A stretch of 64,000 nucleotides of DNA from Acidobacteriota bacterium (GTDB lineage: Bacteria > Acidobacteriota > Thermoanaerobaculia > UBA5066). The stretch spans positions 1 to 64,000 of the forward strand of contig RHKY01000017.1 in NCBI GenBank assembly GCA_008363385.1, in the 5' to 3' direction. Positions 26,290-35,138 of the stretch are shown one piece after another. The first letter of the stretch is position 1. Each line of letters starts with the position of its first letter. The translations under genes and the position numbers were made by a program. A model generated the notes under the pieces. The model was not told the origin of the DNA. It saw only the letters and a list, made by a program, of their open reading frames with translations, and did not search any database.

Positions 26290-27078
26290 TCAGAACTTCG
26301 AGCGGCCGCGGGTCAGGGCGAGGCGCAGGTCGAGGAGCGGGTCGGTCCCGCGGACCGGGACGCGCCTCAGGCGGAACGGGTCGGAGAGGTCGCGCGGGAT
26401 GCCGCTCCGGATGACGGTCGCCGCGCGGTACCCGGCGTCGCGGACCGCCGCGGCCGAGCGGTCGTCGAAGGCGCCGTACGGGTAGCAGAAGGAGGTGACC
26501 GCAGCCCCGGTCGTCTCCTCGAGGCGGGCGCGGCTCGCCCGAGTCTCCTCGGCGAGCGCGGCGTCGTCGAGGCCGGGCAGCGCGCGGTGGAGGAGGCCGT
26601 GCGAGCCGATCTCGACCCCCGCCGCGTGGAGCGCGCGGACCCCTTCGGCGGAGAGGAGCGGCTCGCCGGGGCGCTCGTCGTCCCAGTCGTTCGTCCCGCC
26701 GAGCTTGCCCGCCACCACGAAGACGGTCGCCCCGAAGCCGCGCGCCGTGAGGAGCGGGAGCGCGCGCGTGAGGACCCCCTCGAATCCGTCGTCGAAGGTC
26801 AGGACGGCCCTCTTCTCCCTGCCGCCGGGCTCCTCGAGGAGGTCGCGCAGGGCGACGCCGCGGTAGCCGAGGCGGGAGAGGAGGTCGAGGTGCCGCGCGA
26901 AGAGCGGCTCGGGAACGCGCCACTTGTTCAGGCGCGAGCCCGGCCGGTGGGGGCCGACCTGGTGGTACATCAGGATCGGCGTCCCCTCCCGGCGCGGGCG
27001 CCACCAGTGGAAACGGAGCGAGACGCCCAGCGCCGTCAGGCCCGAAAGGCCGAGGAGGAGCGCGGACGGGTCGCTCAG
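26290..27078 (-). CDS. polysaccharide deacetylase (NodB family), probable CTG start
   Basis: The product has 262 residues. An N-terminal hydrophobic stretch (ALLLGLSGLTALGVSL) may anchor it. The NodB domain follows: PILMYHQVG, AVLTFDDGFEGVL (metal Asp), VEIGSHGLLHRAL (metal His pair) and SFCYPYGAFDD. It likely de-N-acetylates a cell-surface glycan. No ATG, GTG or TTG occurs before the domain. A CTG at 27078 overlaps the upstream TGA as CTGA, with GGAGG 7 nt upstream, so a CTG start by translational coupling is the best reading. The upstream gene is a glycosyltransferase, consistent with an envelope-glycan role. Confidence 0.8.
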   Translation of the reverse strand: MSDPSALLLGLSGLTALGVSLRFHWWRPRREGTPILMYHQVGPHRPGSRLNKWRVPEPLFARHLDLLSRLGYRGVALRDLLEEPGGREKRAVLTFDDGFEGVLTRALPLLTARGFGATVFVVAGKLGGTNDWDDERPGEPLLSAEGVRALHAAGVEIGSHGLLHRALPGLDDAALAEETRASRARLEETTGAAVTSFCYPYGAFDDRSAAAVRDAGYRAATVIRSGIPRDLSDPFRLRRVPVRGTDPLLDLRLALTRGRSKF

Positions 27079-27899
27079 GTGGCCCCCTCCGGCCCCTCGC
27101 CTCCTCCGCCCCGCCCGGTCAGCCTCCGCTCCTCGAGCTTCAGGTACTTCACGAGCGTGCTCGTGGCCGAGAGGGCGGCCCAGACGAGGCCCGGCAGGCC
27201 GTCCAGGAAGCCGAGGCGGAGGAAGGCCCGGTCGACGAAGTCCCAGCTCACGCGGAGCGGCAGGAGCGGGACCTTCGTCCTCCGGCCGGCGCGGGCCTTG
27301 GCCTCGGCCGAGAGCGAGGTGTACGAGTCGAGCTTCTCGAGGTAGTGGGTCACGTCCCGGTACGAGCGGTGGAGGAGGGGCGAGCGGAGCGTGCCGACCG
27401 GCCCGTCCACGACGAGCCGCTCGTGGACCGGCGCGTCGGAGAAGCGGGCGCGGTCCTTCCGGTAGAGCCGCGGCGGCCTGACGAGCGTGTCCCGCCCGAA
27501 GCGCAGGACCCGGCCGAGGAAGACGAGCCGGATCGGGACGCGGAACGCCGCCGGGGCGTCGCCGTCGGGGCCTGCCGCAGGGGACGCCAGGAGCGAGCGG
27601 ATCTCCCGGGCCAGCTCCTCCGGGACGACCTCGTCGGCGTCGATCGAGAGGATCCACGGCCCCGTGGCCGCCTCGGCGGCGGCGTTCTTCTGGGGTCCGA
27701 ATCCCGCGAACTCGCGGACGAGGACGCGGGCGCCGGCCTCCCGCGCGATCGCCTCGCTCCGGTCGCGCGAGGCGGCGTCCACGACGACGACGACCTCGTC
27801 GGCGAAGGAGACCGCCGAGAGCGCCTCGCCGAGGCGGTCCTCCTCGTCGCGCACGACGAAGGTGACGGAGAGCCGGGCGGGCCGGCCGGTCTCGACCAT
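27075..27899 (-). CDS. family 2 glycosyltransferase (WaaE/KdtX-like)
   Basis: The 274-residue product has a GT-A fold: LSVTFVVRDEEDRLGEALSA, DEVVVVVDAASRDRSEAIA, then the metal-binding SIDADEVVPEEL and the acceptor region PVHERLVVDGPVG. The pattern of FADEVVVV followed by FGPQKNAA is typical of lipopolysaccharide-core beta-1,4-glucosyltransferases of the WaaE group. A C-terminal hydrophobic segment (FLRLGFLDGLPGLVWAALSA) could associate with the membrane. Its start faces the divergent membrane glycosyltransferase gene at 43 nt. It is coupled to the downstream deacetylase. Confidence 0.85.
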   Translation of the reverse strand: MVETGRPARLSVTFVVRDEEDRLGEALSAVSFADEVVVVVDAASRDRSEAIAREAGARVLVREFAGFGPQKNAAAEAATGPWILSIDADEVVPEELAREIRSLLASPAAGPDGDAPAAFRVPIRLVFLGRVLRFGRDTLVRPPRLYRKDRARFSDAPVHERLVVDGPVGTLRSPLLHRSYRDVTHYLEKLDSYTSLSAEAKARAGRRTKVPLLPLRVSWDFVDRAFLRLGFLDGLPGLVWAALSATSTLVKYLKLEERRLTGRGGGGEGPEGAT

Positions 27900-27928
27900 C
27901 CGGAGCGGAGTATCCCAGGTGCGGTCCG

Positions 27929-27934
27929 TATACT
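27929..27934 (+). promoter_or_regulatory. -10 box of the membrane glycosyltransferase gene, probably leaderless
   Basis: TATACT ends 8 nt before the GTG at 27943 and no ribosome binding site lies between. No good -35 is seen. Confidence 0.45.
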
Positions 27935-27942
27935 CCCGCCGC

Positions 27943-29709
27943 GTGATCGACGCCGCGAAGCTGCCCGACGACCCGGAGGCGTCGGGCCGCGTCCTGTTCG
28001 CCCTGTCCCTGGCCGCCGGCGCCCTCCTCCGGCTCGTCCTCCTCGGCCAGCCGGACCTCTCGGGCCCGGACGAGGGAGTCTGGGCGCTCGGGGCCCGGAA
28101 CCTGGTCGAGGGGGGGATCCCGCAGTTCTTCGGCCTCTCGGCCGAGCCGCTCGGCGACCCGTCGGGCGTGCCGGTCTTCTTCCCGGTCGTCCTCTCGCTG
28201 ATGGTCCGGGTCTTCGGGCCCGTGGAGTGGGCGATCCGCCTCCCGTCCGTCGTGGCCGGGCTCGTCGGCGCGTTCGTCCTCGAGCGGCTGGTCCGGCGCG
28301 GATACGGACAGCCGGCGGGCCACTTCGCCGGCGCCTTCGCGGCGCTCCTCCCGCCGCTCGTCTCCTCCTCGCGGGCGGCCACCGTCGAGACGACGCTCGT
28401 GGCCCTGGGGCTGGGCGGGGTCATCTTCGGCATCCGGGCCTTCGAGGAGGACCGGACCGCCGAGGCCGCTCTCTCCGGGTACCTCTTCGGCTGCGGGTTC
28501 CTCGCCAAGGGGGACGCGGTCTTCCTCTTCCTCGGCCCCCTCCTGGCCGCGCTCCTCTTCCGCCCGCGGCTCTTCGGCCTCGGCAAGGTCGTCCGCTCCC
28601 TCGTCCTCCTCCTCGGGACCTTCGTCCTGACCGGCGGGAGCCACCTCCTCCTCACGGCCCTCTTCCGGCCCGAGGCCGTCGGGCGGCAGCTCGCGATCGC
28701 CTTCGGCGACCCGGGGAGCGGCCTCGAGGCCGCGCACGGGACCGCCTTCGGCGCCGACCTGAAGACGCTCGTCGGGGCCCTCTTCCTCTTCCTCCCGCTG
28801 GCGGGCCTCGGCGCGGCGTACCTCCTCCGCCCGCTCGGCGAGAACGAGGTCGCCTCCGGCGCCACGGACGGCCCCAGGAGGCTCGACCACGGCGTCCTCT
28901 GGGGCGTCTACGGCGTCGAGCTCCTCGTCCTCGTGGCGGCGTCGGGGAAGCTCTCGCTCTCCTCGATCCCGGTCCTGCCGGCCATCGCCGCCTTCGCCGG
29001 GTTCGGCGCCGCCGCGCTCGTGACGCCGGCCGGCGACGGCCGGAGGAAAGCCGAGACGACGTGGACGGTCGTCGCGGGGCTCGTCGTCCTGGCCGCCGCC
29101 GGCTTCTTCGCCTCGCTCCCGGACCAGCCCCTCTTCGGCGGGCGGCGGGCGCCGCTCGTCTCGGGGAGCGCTCTCTCGGGGATCGCGGCGACCGCCGCGT
29201 TCGGCGCGCTGCTGGCGGCGGGGGTCGGGGCGCGGCGCTTCGGCCGCCGTCTCTCCACCGGCTTCATCGCGGCGCTCCTCGTGGCGGCGGGGATCGAGTC
29301 GGCCGGGTTCATCCGCCGCGAGCTCCTCACGCACCGGACCTTCGCGCGCGAGATCGCCGACCAGATCTCCCCCGCCGTTGCGAAACGGACGCCGCGGGAG
29401 CTGGCCTTCCGTTCTCCCGAGACGCCCGCGCTGTCGTTCCTCCTCTTCCGGACCGGCCGGGCGTGGAACGGGGACGGGACGGCCGCGACCGTGGCCGCGG
29501 ACTTCCGGGAGGGAACGGTGGCCTTCTGGGCCTTCCGGGACGGCATGCCCAGGGGCCCCGAGGCCCCCGACGCCGCGGCCCGCGCCCTCCTCGAGTCCCG
29601 GACGCGCGAGGTGACCGCCGACGTGACGGCGCGCGCGGGCCGGCCGGTCGGCGTGCGCGTCTTCGTCGCGGAGCCGCTGACGCCAGCCGCCGCCGCGCCC
29701 GGGCCGTAG
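27943..29709 (+). CDS. ArnT/PMT-type integral membrane glycosyltransferase
   Basis: The 588-residue product has at least ten hydrophobic segments (residues about 15-35, 80-100, 120-145, 160-180, 185-205, 215-235, 280-300, 325-345, 350-370, 385-400, 420-440). The first periplasmic loop carries the acidic motif GPDEGVWALGARNLVEGG, equivalent to the catalytic Asp-Glu of polyprenyl-phosphate-dependent glycosyltransferases (GT83/GT39). It should transfer a sugar from a lipid-phosphate donor to lipid A, protein or another envelope acceptor. The acceptor cannot be named. It is divergent from the GT2 gene and sits in the envelope cluster. Confidence 0.8.
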   Translation: MIDAAKLPDDPEASGRVLFALSLAAGALLRLVLLGQPDLSGPDEGVWALGARNLVEGGIPQFFGLSAEPLGDPSGVPVFFPVVLSLMVRVFGPVEWAIRLPSVVAGLVGAFVLERLVRRGYGQPAGHFAGAFAALLPPLVSSSRAATVETTLVALGLGGVIFGIRAFEEDRTAEAALSGYLFGCGFLAKGDAVFLFLGPLLAALLFRPRLFGLGKVVRSLVLLLGTFVLTGGSHLLLTALFRPEAVGRQLAIAFGDPGSGLEAAHGTAFGADLKTLVGALFLFLPLAGLGAAYLLRPLGENEVASGATDGPRRLDHGVLWGVYGVELLVLVAASGKLSLSSIPVLPAIAAFAGFGAAALVTPAGDGRRKAETTWTVVAGLVVLAAAGFFASLPDQPLFGGRRAPLVSGSALSGIAATAAFGALLAAGVGARRFGRRLSTGFIAALLVAAGIESAGFIRRELLTHRTFAREIADQISPAVAKRTPRELAFRSPETPALSFLLFRTGRAWNGDGTAATVAADFREGTVAFWAFRDGMPRGPEAPDAAARALLESRTREVTADVTARAGRPVGVRVFVAEPLTPAAAAPGP

Positions 29710-29726
29710 CCCGCCCGCGGCTCGCG

Positions 29727-29732
29727 CATAAT
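29727..29732 (+). promoter_or_regulatory. -10 box before the nucleotidyltransferase/sugar transferase gene
   Basis: CATAAT ends 10 nt before the ATG at 29743; no clear SD lies between. The leader would be at most 2-4 nt. Confidence 0.4.
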
Positions 29733-29742
29733 CCCTCCGCCG

Positions 29743-31089
29743 ATGACCACGGTCCTCTTCGCAGACCGGGACGGCGCTTCTCTCGGCCCCCTGGGCGAGA
29801 GGGTCGTCCCGGCGCTCCTCCCCCTCCAGTCCGTCCCGGCCCTCGAGCGGATGCTCGAGGCGCTCGTCCGCGCCGACCTGCGCGCCGCCCTCCTCGTCGT
29901 GGGGCCCGGTTCCCGGGAGGTGAAGCGCCGCTTCGGGAAGGGGATCCGCTGGGGGATCGCCCTCGAGTACGTCGAGCGCGAGGGCGAGGAGACCTCCGGT
30001 GACGTCCTGCGCCGGCTGGAGCCGAGGCTGGACGGCGACACGCTCGTCTTCCGCGCCGACGTCGGCGCGCACGCCGCCGTCGGGGAGTTCGTCGACGCGG
30101 TCGCCTCCCGGACGGCCCCGGTCGTGGCCGGCACGACGGGCGGCCGGCCGATCGGCTTCTTCCGGCTGAAGCCGGGCGCGGTGAAGAAGGTCGAGCTGCC
30201 GCGCGAGCCGGCCGCGGAAGGTTGGGCGCTCGGCGAGGACCACGAGCCGCTCCCGCTCGAGACCGCCGTCACGCTCCTCGACTCGGTCGCCTCCTACCGC
30301 GCGGCCGACGCGCCGGAGGCGCCCTCGGTCTCGCCGCGGGCCGGCGTCGACCCGAAGGCGAAGCTCCTGGCGGGGACGTCGGTGGCCGAGGAGTCCGTCG
30401 TCCTCGCCGGGGCGCGCCTGTCGGGAGTCAGCGTCCTGCCGCGGACCGTGATCCCCGCGGGCGTGGAGCTCGCCGACGCCGTCGTCTCGGGGAACCTCGT
30501 CGTCGACGCGAAGACCGGCGAGGCCTCGCTCCTGACCGACCGCCTCCCGCCCGCCTCGGGCCGGCACGTCGCGGGCGTCGCCGACCGGATCGCGGGGGTC
30601 CTCGCCCTCCTCCTGTCGCTCCCGCTCTGGCCGGTCGCCTTCCTCTGGGCGCTCGTGGCCAACGCGGGGCACCCGACGGGGAGGCTGCGGCTGAACGGGA
30701 ACGGGGCGGGGGGAGCGCGAGAGCCCTTCTCGACGTTCCGGTTCGAGACGGCGGTCCCGGTCCTGCGCGACCTGCCCCTCCTCCTGGCGCTCTCCGCCGG
30801 GCGCCTCGCCCTCTCGGGCGTGGCACCGCTGCCGCCCGAGGAGGAGGCCGCCCTCCACGCCGGGTGGGAGCGGACTCGCCTGGAGGCTCCGGTCGGCCTC
30901 CTCTCCGCCTCCCGCCTCCTCGTCCCCGCCGCGGCTCCCGACGAGGTGGCGCGCGTGGTCGACGCCTTCGAGGCTCGCCGGCCCGTCGGGGGTCTGGTCG
31001 GGACGGCGCTCGGGGCCCTCTTCGGGGCGAAGGGGTGGGTCGCGCCGAAGGCCTGGAACCCCGACCAGATCCCGGAGGCCTCCTCGTGA
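29743..31089 (+). CDS. fusion of NDP-sugar synthase-like, left-handed-helix and sugar-transferase-like domains
   Basis: In this 448-residue protein, residues 1-130 look like a nucleotidyltransferase (VVPALLPLQSVPALERMLEA, TLVFRADVG). Residues about 185-265 contain hexapeptide-like turns (AEESVVLAGARLSGVSVLP, PAGVELADAVVSG). Residues 275-350 begin DRIAGVLALLLSLPLWPVAF, the membrane hairpin of bacterial sugar transferases, and continue to a segment with the sugar-transferase-like pattern PLLLALSAGRLALSGVAPLP. It probably acts in the first steps of a surface polysaccharide. The usual LNG motif of the nucleotidyltransferase is not evident, so that part may be inactive. The 3' end overlaps the next gene in GTGA. 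Confidence 0.65.
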   Translation: MTTVLFADRDGASLGPLGERVVPALLPLQSVPALERMLEALVRADLRAALLVVGPGSREVKRRFGKGIRWGIALEYVEREGEETSGDVLRRLEPRLDGDTLVFRADVGAHAAVGEFVDAVASRTAPVVAGTTGGRPIGFFRLKPGAVKKVELPREPAAEGWALGEDHEPLPLETAVTLLDSVASYRAADAPEAPSVSPRAGVDPKAKLLAGTSVAEESVVLAGARLSGVSVLPRTVIPAGVELADAVVSGNLVVDAKTGEASLLTDRLPPASGRHVAGVADRIAGVLALLLSLPLWPVAFLWALVANAGHPTGRLRLNGNGAGGAREPFSTFRFETAVPVLRDLPLLLALSAGRLALSGVAPLPPEEEAALHAGWERTRLEAPVGLLSASRLLVPAAAPDEVARVVDAFEARRPVGGLVGTALGALFGAKGWVAPKAWNPDQIPEASS

Positions 31090-32462
31090 GCGAGCGGGCG
31101 GTCCTCTCCCCCTGGGACGGCCGGGAGGTGGGCCGCGTCCGCGTCCCGTCAGCGGCCGAGGTCGAGGCCGCCGTCGCGGGCGCCGTGAAGGCCTTCGAGG
31201 CGACGCGCCGGATGCCGACCTGGCGGCGCTCGGCGGTCCTGCGCGACGTCGCCGCGCGGCTCCTCGACCGCCGCGACGCGCTGGCCGCGATCGTCGTCGG
31301 CGAGGCCGGCAAGCCGCTGAAGGCCGCGCGGGCAGAGGTTGCACGCTCGGCCCAGACGTTCCTGGCCGCGGCGACCGCCTGCGAGACGCCCCGGGCCGAG
31401 CTGATGCCGCTCGACGTCAACGCCTCCTCGGAGGGGCGCTGGGGGATCCTCCGCCGCTTCCCGCTCGGGCCCGTCTGCGCCATCACGCCGTTCAACTTCC
31501 CGCTCAACCTGACCGCCCACAAGGTCGCACCGGCCATCGCCGTCGGCGCGCCCGTCGTCCAGAAGCCGGCGTCGCAGACGCCGCTCTCGGCCCTCGCCCT
31601 GCGCGAGGTGGTCCTCGCCGCCGGCTGGCCCGAGGAGGCCTACTCCGTCCTGCCGCTCTCCGGGGCGGAGGGGGAGCGCCTCGTCCTCGACCCGCGCCTG
31701 CCGGTCGTCTCGTTCACCGGCTCGGCCTCGGTCGGCTGGCGGCTGAAGGAGCTGGTCCCGAGGAAGCGCGTCGGCCTCGAGCTGGGAGGCAACGCCGCGG
31801 CGGTCGTCCACGCCGACGCCGACGTCGAGGACGCCGCCTCGCGCGCCGTCCCCGGGGCCTTCGGCTACGCGGGGCAGTCGTGCATCTCGCTCCAGAGGAC
31901 GCTCGTCCACGAGAGCGTCTACGACGCCTTCCGGGAGCGGTTCCTCGAGCGGGCGCGGGCGCTCGTCGTCGGCGACCCGGCCGAGGAGGCGACCGACGTC
32001 GGCCCGATGATCACCGAGGCCGACGCCGCGCGCGCCGAGGCGTGGGTGGCCGAGGCGGTCTCCGCGGGGGCGGCGCTCCTCCTCGGCGGGACGCGGCGCG
32101 GGTCGCTCCTGACGCCTTCGGTTCTCGAGCGGACCCAGCCCCGGATGAAGGTCGAGTGCGCCGAGGTCTTCGCGCCCGTCGTGACGCTCTCGCCGTACCG
32201 CGACTTCGACGAGGCGCTCGCGCGGGTCAACGCCTCGTCCTTCGGGCTGCAGGCGGGCGTCTTCACGCGCGACCTCTCGCGCGTGGAACGGGCCTTCGAA
32301 ACGCTCGAGGTCGGGGGCGTCGTCGTCAACGACGTCCCGACCTGGCGTGCCGACCGGATGCCGTACGGCGGCGTCAAGGACTCCGGCACCGGCCGGGAGG
32401 GACCGGCCTTCGCGATGGAGGAGATGACCGAGCCGCGCCTCCTCGTCCTCAGAGCTCCTTGA
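31086..32462 (+). CDS. NAD(P)-dependent aldehyde dehydrogenase
   Basis: The 458-residue product has all main family residues: oxyanion Asn137 in PFNFP, Lys160 in QKPASQTP, FTGSASVGWRL, general base Glu232 in LELGGNAA and nucleophile Cys266 in GYAGQSCIS. The C-terminal EVFAPVVTL, SSFGLQAGVFT and MPYGGVKDSGTGREG are typical of lactaldehyde, succinate-semialdehyde and glyceraldehyde-3-phosphate dehydrogenase-like members. The substrate is unknown. The GTG start overlaps the stop of the polysaccharide gene, which suggests aldehyde removal or a sugar-precursor role linked to that pathway, by inference. Confidence 0.9.
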   Translation: MSERAVLSPWDGREVGRVRVPSAAEVEAAVAGAVKAFEATRRMPTWRRSAVLRDVAARLLDRRDALAAIVVGEAGKPLKAARAEVARSAQTFLAAATACETPRAELMPLDVNASSEGRWGILRRFPLGPVCAITPFNFPLNLTAHKVAPAIAVGAPVVQKPASQTPLSALALREVVLAAGWPEEAYSVLPLSGAEGERLVLDPRLPVVSFTGSASVGWRLKELVPRKRVGLELGGNAAAVVHADADVEDAASRAVPGAFGYAGQSCISLQRTLVHESVYDAFRERFLERARALVVGDPAEEATDVGPMITEADAARAEAWVAEAVSAGAALLLGGTRRGSLLTPSVLERTQPRMKVECAEVFAPVVTLSPYRDFDEALARVNASSFGLQAGVFTRDLSRVERAFETLEVGGVVVNDVPTWRADRMPYGGVKDSGTGREGPAFAMEEMTEPRLLVLRAP

Positions 32463-32473
32463 AGGAGGGCAGG

Positions 32474-32920
32474 ATGTCCGAAGAGCACCGCTTCACGGTC
32501 GCCTCGTCCTGGGACCCGCGGGAACGCCAGGGCGAGCTCCGGAACGGCGACGGGAGCTTCGCCGCGCCGTTCTCCGGAGCCCCCTCGCTCGGCGGCCGCA
32601 AGGGCGTCGTCAACCCCGAGGAGCTCCTCCTCTCGGCGCTCGAGGCCTGCTTCGTCCAGACCTGGGCGATCTTCCTCGCCAAGCTCCGGGTCCCGATCGA
32701 GAGCCCGGTCCTCGAGGGGCGGTGCGAGCTGGAGAAGGACCCCGCGGGCGGCTACCGCTTCTCGTCGTTCGAGCTCTTCCCGCACGTCCCGAAGGCCCTC
32801 CTCGACGAGCGCGCCGAGGACGTCGAGAAGACGCTCGAGCTGGCCGAGAGGTACTGCATCGTCTCCAAGGCGCTCCGGGGAGAGGGGCGGACGATCACCG
32901 TCACGCCGGTGCCGGTCTAG
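32474..32920 (+). CDS. OsmC/Ohr-family peroxiredoxin-like protein
   Basis: The 148-residue product has the two redox Cys of the family, Cys59 in LSALEACF and Cys128 in AERYCIVSKAL, with PEELLLSALEAC as the canonical first-Cys helix. It likely reduces organic hydroperoxides with thiol donors in the cytosol. An SD (GGAGGGCAGG) precedes the ATG. It follows the aldehyde dehydrogenase after 11 nt and precedes the ABC exporter by 3 nt, so it is within the envelope operon and may deal with lipid peroxides or electrophiles. Confidence 0.85.
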   Translation: MSEEHRFTVASSWDPRERQGELRNGDGSFAAPFSGAPSLGGRKGVVNPEELLLSALEACFVQTWAIFLAKLRVPIESPVLEGRCELEKDPAGGYRFSSFELFPHVPKALLDERAEDVEKTLELAERYCIVSKALRGEGRTITVTPVPV

Positions 32921-32923
32921 CCG

Positions 32924-34690
32924 GTGGGTGCCGCGGGGGACCGTCGCGCGGGGCCGTTCGGGCGCCTCGTCCGCGACGTCGCCCGCCACCCGGCCCTCCT
33001 CGCGGGCACCGCGCTGGCGCTCGTCCTCCTCTCGGCCGCGCAGCTCGGCCTGACGTGGATCGTCAAGCTCTGGCTGGAGGGGCCGATGCGGTCCGGGGAC
33101 GCCGGGAGGACGCGCCAGCTCCTCCTCCTGGCCGCGGGGGCGACCGGGGCGATGGTCGTCCTCGTCGTCCTCTCCCGGTACCTGGCCGCCTCGGTGAACC
33201 AGCGCCTCCTCCAGGGACTGCGCGACCGGGCGGCGGCCCGCCTCCTCTCGGTCCGCCTCGCCGACGCCCGGCGTCTCCCCTCGGGGGACGTCCTCTCGCG
33301 GGTCCTCGCGGACGCCGGGGCGCTCGCGACGTTCGTCGAGACGTTCCTGAAGCGCGTCGCCGGGGACGGCCTCCTGGCCCTCGGCGCGGTCGGGATGATG
33401 CTCGCCATCAGCTGGAGGCTGGCGCTCGCCACGGCGCTCCTCGTCGCGGGCGTCGGCCTCGTCCTGGCCCGGATCGGGGCGGTCATCCGGCGCGCCGGGA
33501 CCGCGGCGCAGACAGAGGCGGGGCGGCTCGCTTCCCTCCTCTCCGAGCAGCTCCGGGGGCTCTCGGCCGTGAAGGTCTTCGGGGCCGAGGCGCGCGAGGC
33601 CGCCCGCTTCGCCGCCCGCGACGAGCGCTACCGCGAGCGGGTGATGAGGGTGGAGCGGCTCTCGGCCCTCCTCCTCGGGACGGTCTTCCTGGCCACCGGC
33701 CTCGGGTTCCTCGCGGCCATCGGCTGGGCGACGGTCCCGGGGCGGGCGGAGGTCGGCGTCGAGGGGCTCCTCGCCTTCTGCCTCTACGCCGCGCAGACGG
33801 TCGAGCCGCTCCGGCGCCTGGCCGACGTGCAGGGCCAGCTCCAGCGCGTCCTGGCCTCGGCCGAGCGCGTCTACGCCCTCGTCGACCTCGACGGGCCGGA
33901 GGAGGGCGGGTCGGAGAGGCTCCCGCGCCCCGCGCGGGGGGAGGTCCGGCTGGAGGCCGTCCGGTTCCGGCACCGGCGCGACGTGCCGCTCCTGGAGGGG
34001 GTCGACCTCGCCGTCGGGCCGGGCGAGACGGTCGGGGTCGTGGCGGCGAGCGGCGGCGGCAAGAGCACGCTCGCCTCGCTCCTCCCGCGCCTCCTCGACC
34101 CGCAGTCGGGCCGGGTCCTCCTGGACGGCGTCGACCTGCGCGACCTCGCGCTCGCCGACCTCAGGCGCGAGGTCTCGGTCGTCGAGCAGGAGCCCGTCCT
34201 CTTCGGCGAGTCGCTCGGCGAGAACGTCCGGTTCGGGACGTGGGACGCCACGGACGCCGAGGTCGGCGAGGCGCTCGCCCTCTGCGGCCTCGCCGACCTC
34301 GCGGCCTCGCTCCCGACGGGCCTGGCGACCCCGCTCCTGGAGGCGGGGCGGGACCTCTCCGGAGGGGAGCGTCAGAGGATCGCGCTGGCCCGCGCAGTCC
34401 TGAGGGACCCCGCGGTCCTCGTCCTCGACGAGGCGACGAGCGCGCTCGACGGCGAGGCGGAGGCCGCCCTCCTCGACCGGCTCGCGCCGTGGCTCTCGAG
34501 GCGGACGGTGATCGTCATGGCCCACCGCTTCTCGACCGTGGCGCGCCTGCCGCGCGTCGTGGTCCTCGAGGAGGGGAAGGTCGTCGCCGACGGCCCCGTC
34601 CGCGACCTCCTCGCCGGCTCGCCCGCCTTCGCGCGCCTCTTCGGCTCGCAGGTCGCCGCCGCCTCGGGTGCTATCGTCGCTCCCTCGTGA
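32924..34690 (+). CDS. MsbA-like ABC exporter (fused membrane and ATPase domains)
   Basis: The 588-residue half-transporter has six hydrophobic segments in the first 310 residues. Its nucleotide-binding domain has Walker A VVAASGGGKSTLA, Q-loop VVEQEPVLFGESLGENVRFG, signature LSGGERQRIALAR, Walker B VLVLDEATSALD and an H-loop (VMAHRFSTV). Walker A reads SGGGKST instead of SGSGKST, a tolerated change. It would work as a homodimer in the inner membrane. Glycosyltransferases on both sides point to lipid A-core or another glycolipid as cargo. The GTG start is 3 nt past the previous stop. Confidence 0.88.
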   Translation: MGAAGDRRAGPFGRLVRDVARHPALLAGTALALVLLSAAQLGLTWIVKLWLEGPMRSGDAGRTRQLLLLAAGATGAMVVLVVLSRYLAASVNQRLLQGLRDRAAARLLSVRLADARRLPSGDVLSRVLADAGALATFVETFLKRVAGDGLLALGAVGMMLAISWRLALATALLVAGVGLVLARIGAVIRRAGTAAQTEAGRLASLLSEQLRGLSAVKVFGAEAREAARFAARDERYRERVMRVERLSALLLGTVFLATGLGFLAAIGWATVPGRAEVGVEGLLAFCLYAAQTVEPLRRLADVQGQLQRVLASAERVYALVDLDGPEEGGSERLPRPARGEVRLEAVRFRHRRDVPLLEGVDLAVGPGETVGVVAASGGGKSTLASLLPRLLDPQSGRVLLDGVDLRDLALADLRREVSVVEQEPVLFGESLGENVRFGTWDATDAEVGEALALCGLADLAASLPTGLATPLLEAGRDLSGGERQRIALARAVLRDPAVLVLDEATSALDGEAEAALLDRLAPWLSRRTVIVMAHRFSTVARLPRVVVLEEGKVVADGPVRDLLAGSPAFARLFGSQVAAASGAIVAPS

Positions 34691-35133
34691 GAGCGGACCC
34701 GTTCGACGCGGCGCGCGCCCAGTCGCCGACCCGCGTCCTCCCCGCGCGCGAGGTCGTCGACCTCCTCCCCCTCTCGCACGCCCCGGAGGTCGTCGCCGCC
34801 TACGCCGAGGCGATGGCCCGGGGAGAGCGCTTCCCGCCCGTCTCCGTCGTGCGGCTCCTCGGGCGGTTCGTCCTGGCCGACGGCCACAAGAGGCTCGCCG
34901 CCGCCCGCTCGCTCGGCGTGGGCGAGGTCCCCGTCGAGGTCTGGCCCTTCACCCGCCTCCTCCTCGACCAGGCCCGGCAGGTGCGCGACAACGCGCGGAA
35001 GAACGGCCGGATCCTCCGGGCCCTCGTCTCGGACCCCGCCGAGGCGCGCCGCCTCGTCGCCGCGACGGCCGGCCACTGGCGGCGGGTCGCGGCCTCCCTG
35101 GCCCACCACCTCCGGCGCGCCGGCGCCCGCTGA
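34687..35133 (+). CDS. ParB/sulfiredoxin-fold (ParB N-like) protein
   Basis: The 148-residue product has a middle part, GERFPPVSVVRLLGRFVLAD followed by GHKRLAAARSLGVGEVPVEV, which is the ParB N-terminal nuclease-like domain core (equivalent to the DGHHRLxA motif of ParB/SerK/Srx-like proteins). It has no helix-turn-helix, so it is not a chromosome-partition ParB. The C-terminal helix is Arg-rich. Its GTG overlaps the stop of the ABC transporter gene. A role as a small kinase or nucleotide-binding accessory protein is possible, but the function is unknown. Confidence 0.7.
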   Translation: MRADPFDAARAQSPTRVLPAREVVDLLPLSHAPEVVAAYAEAMARGERFPPVSVVRLLGRFVLADGHKRLAAARSLGVGEVPVEVWPFTRLLLDQARQVRDNARKNGRILRALVSDPAEARRLVAATAGHWRRVAASLAHHLRRAGAR

Positions 35134-35138
35134 CGCCC

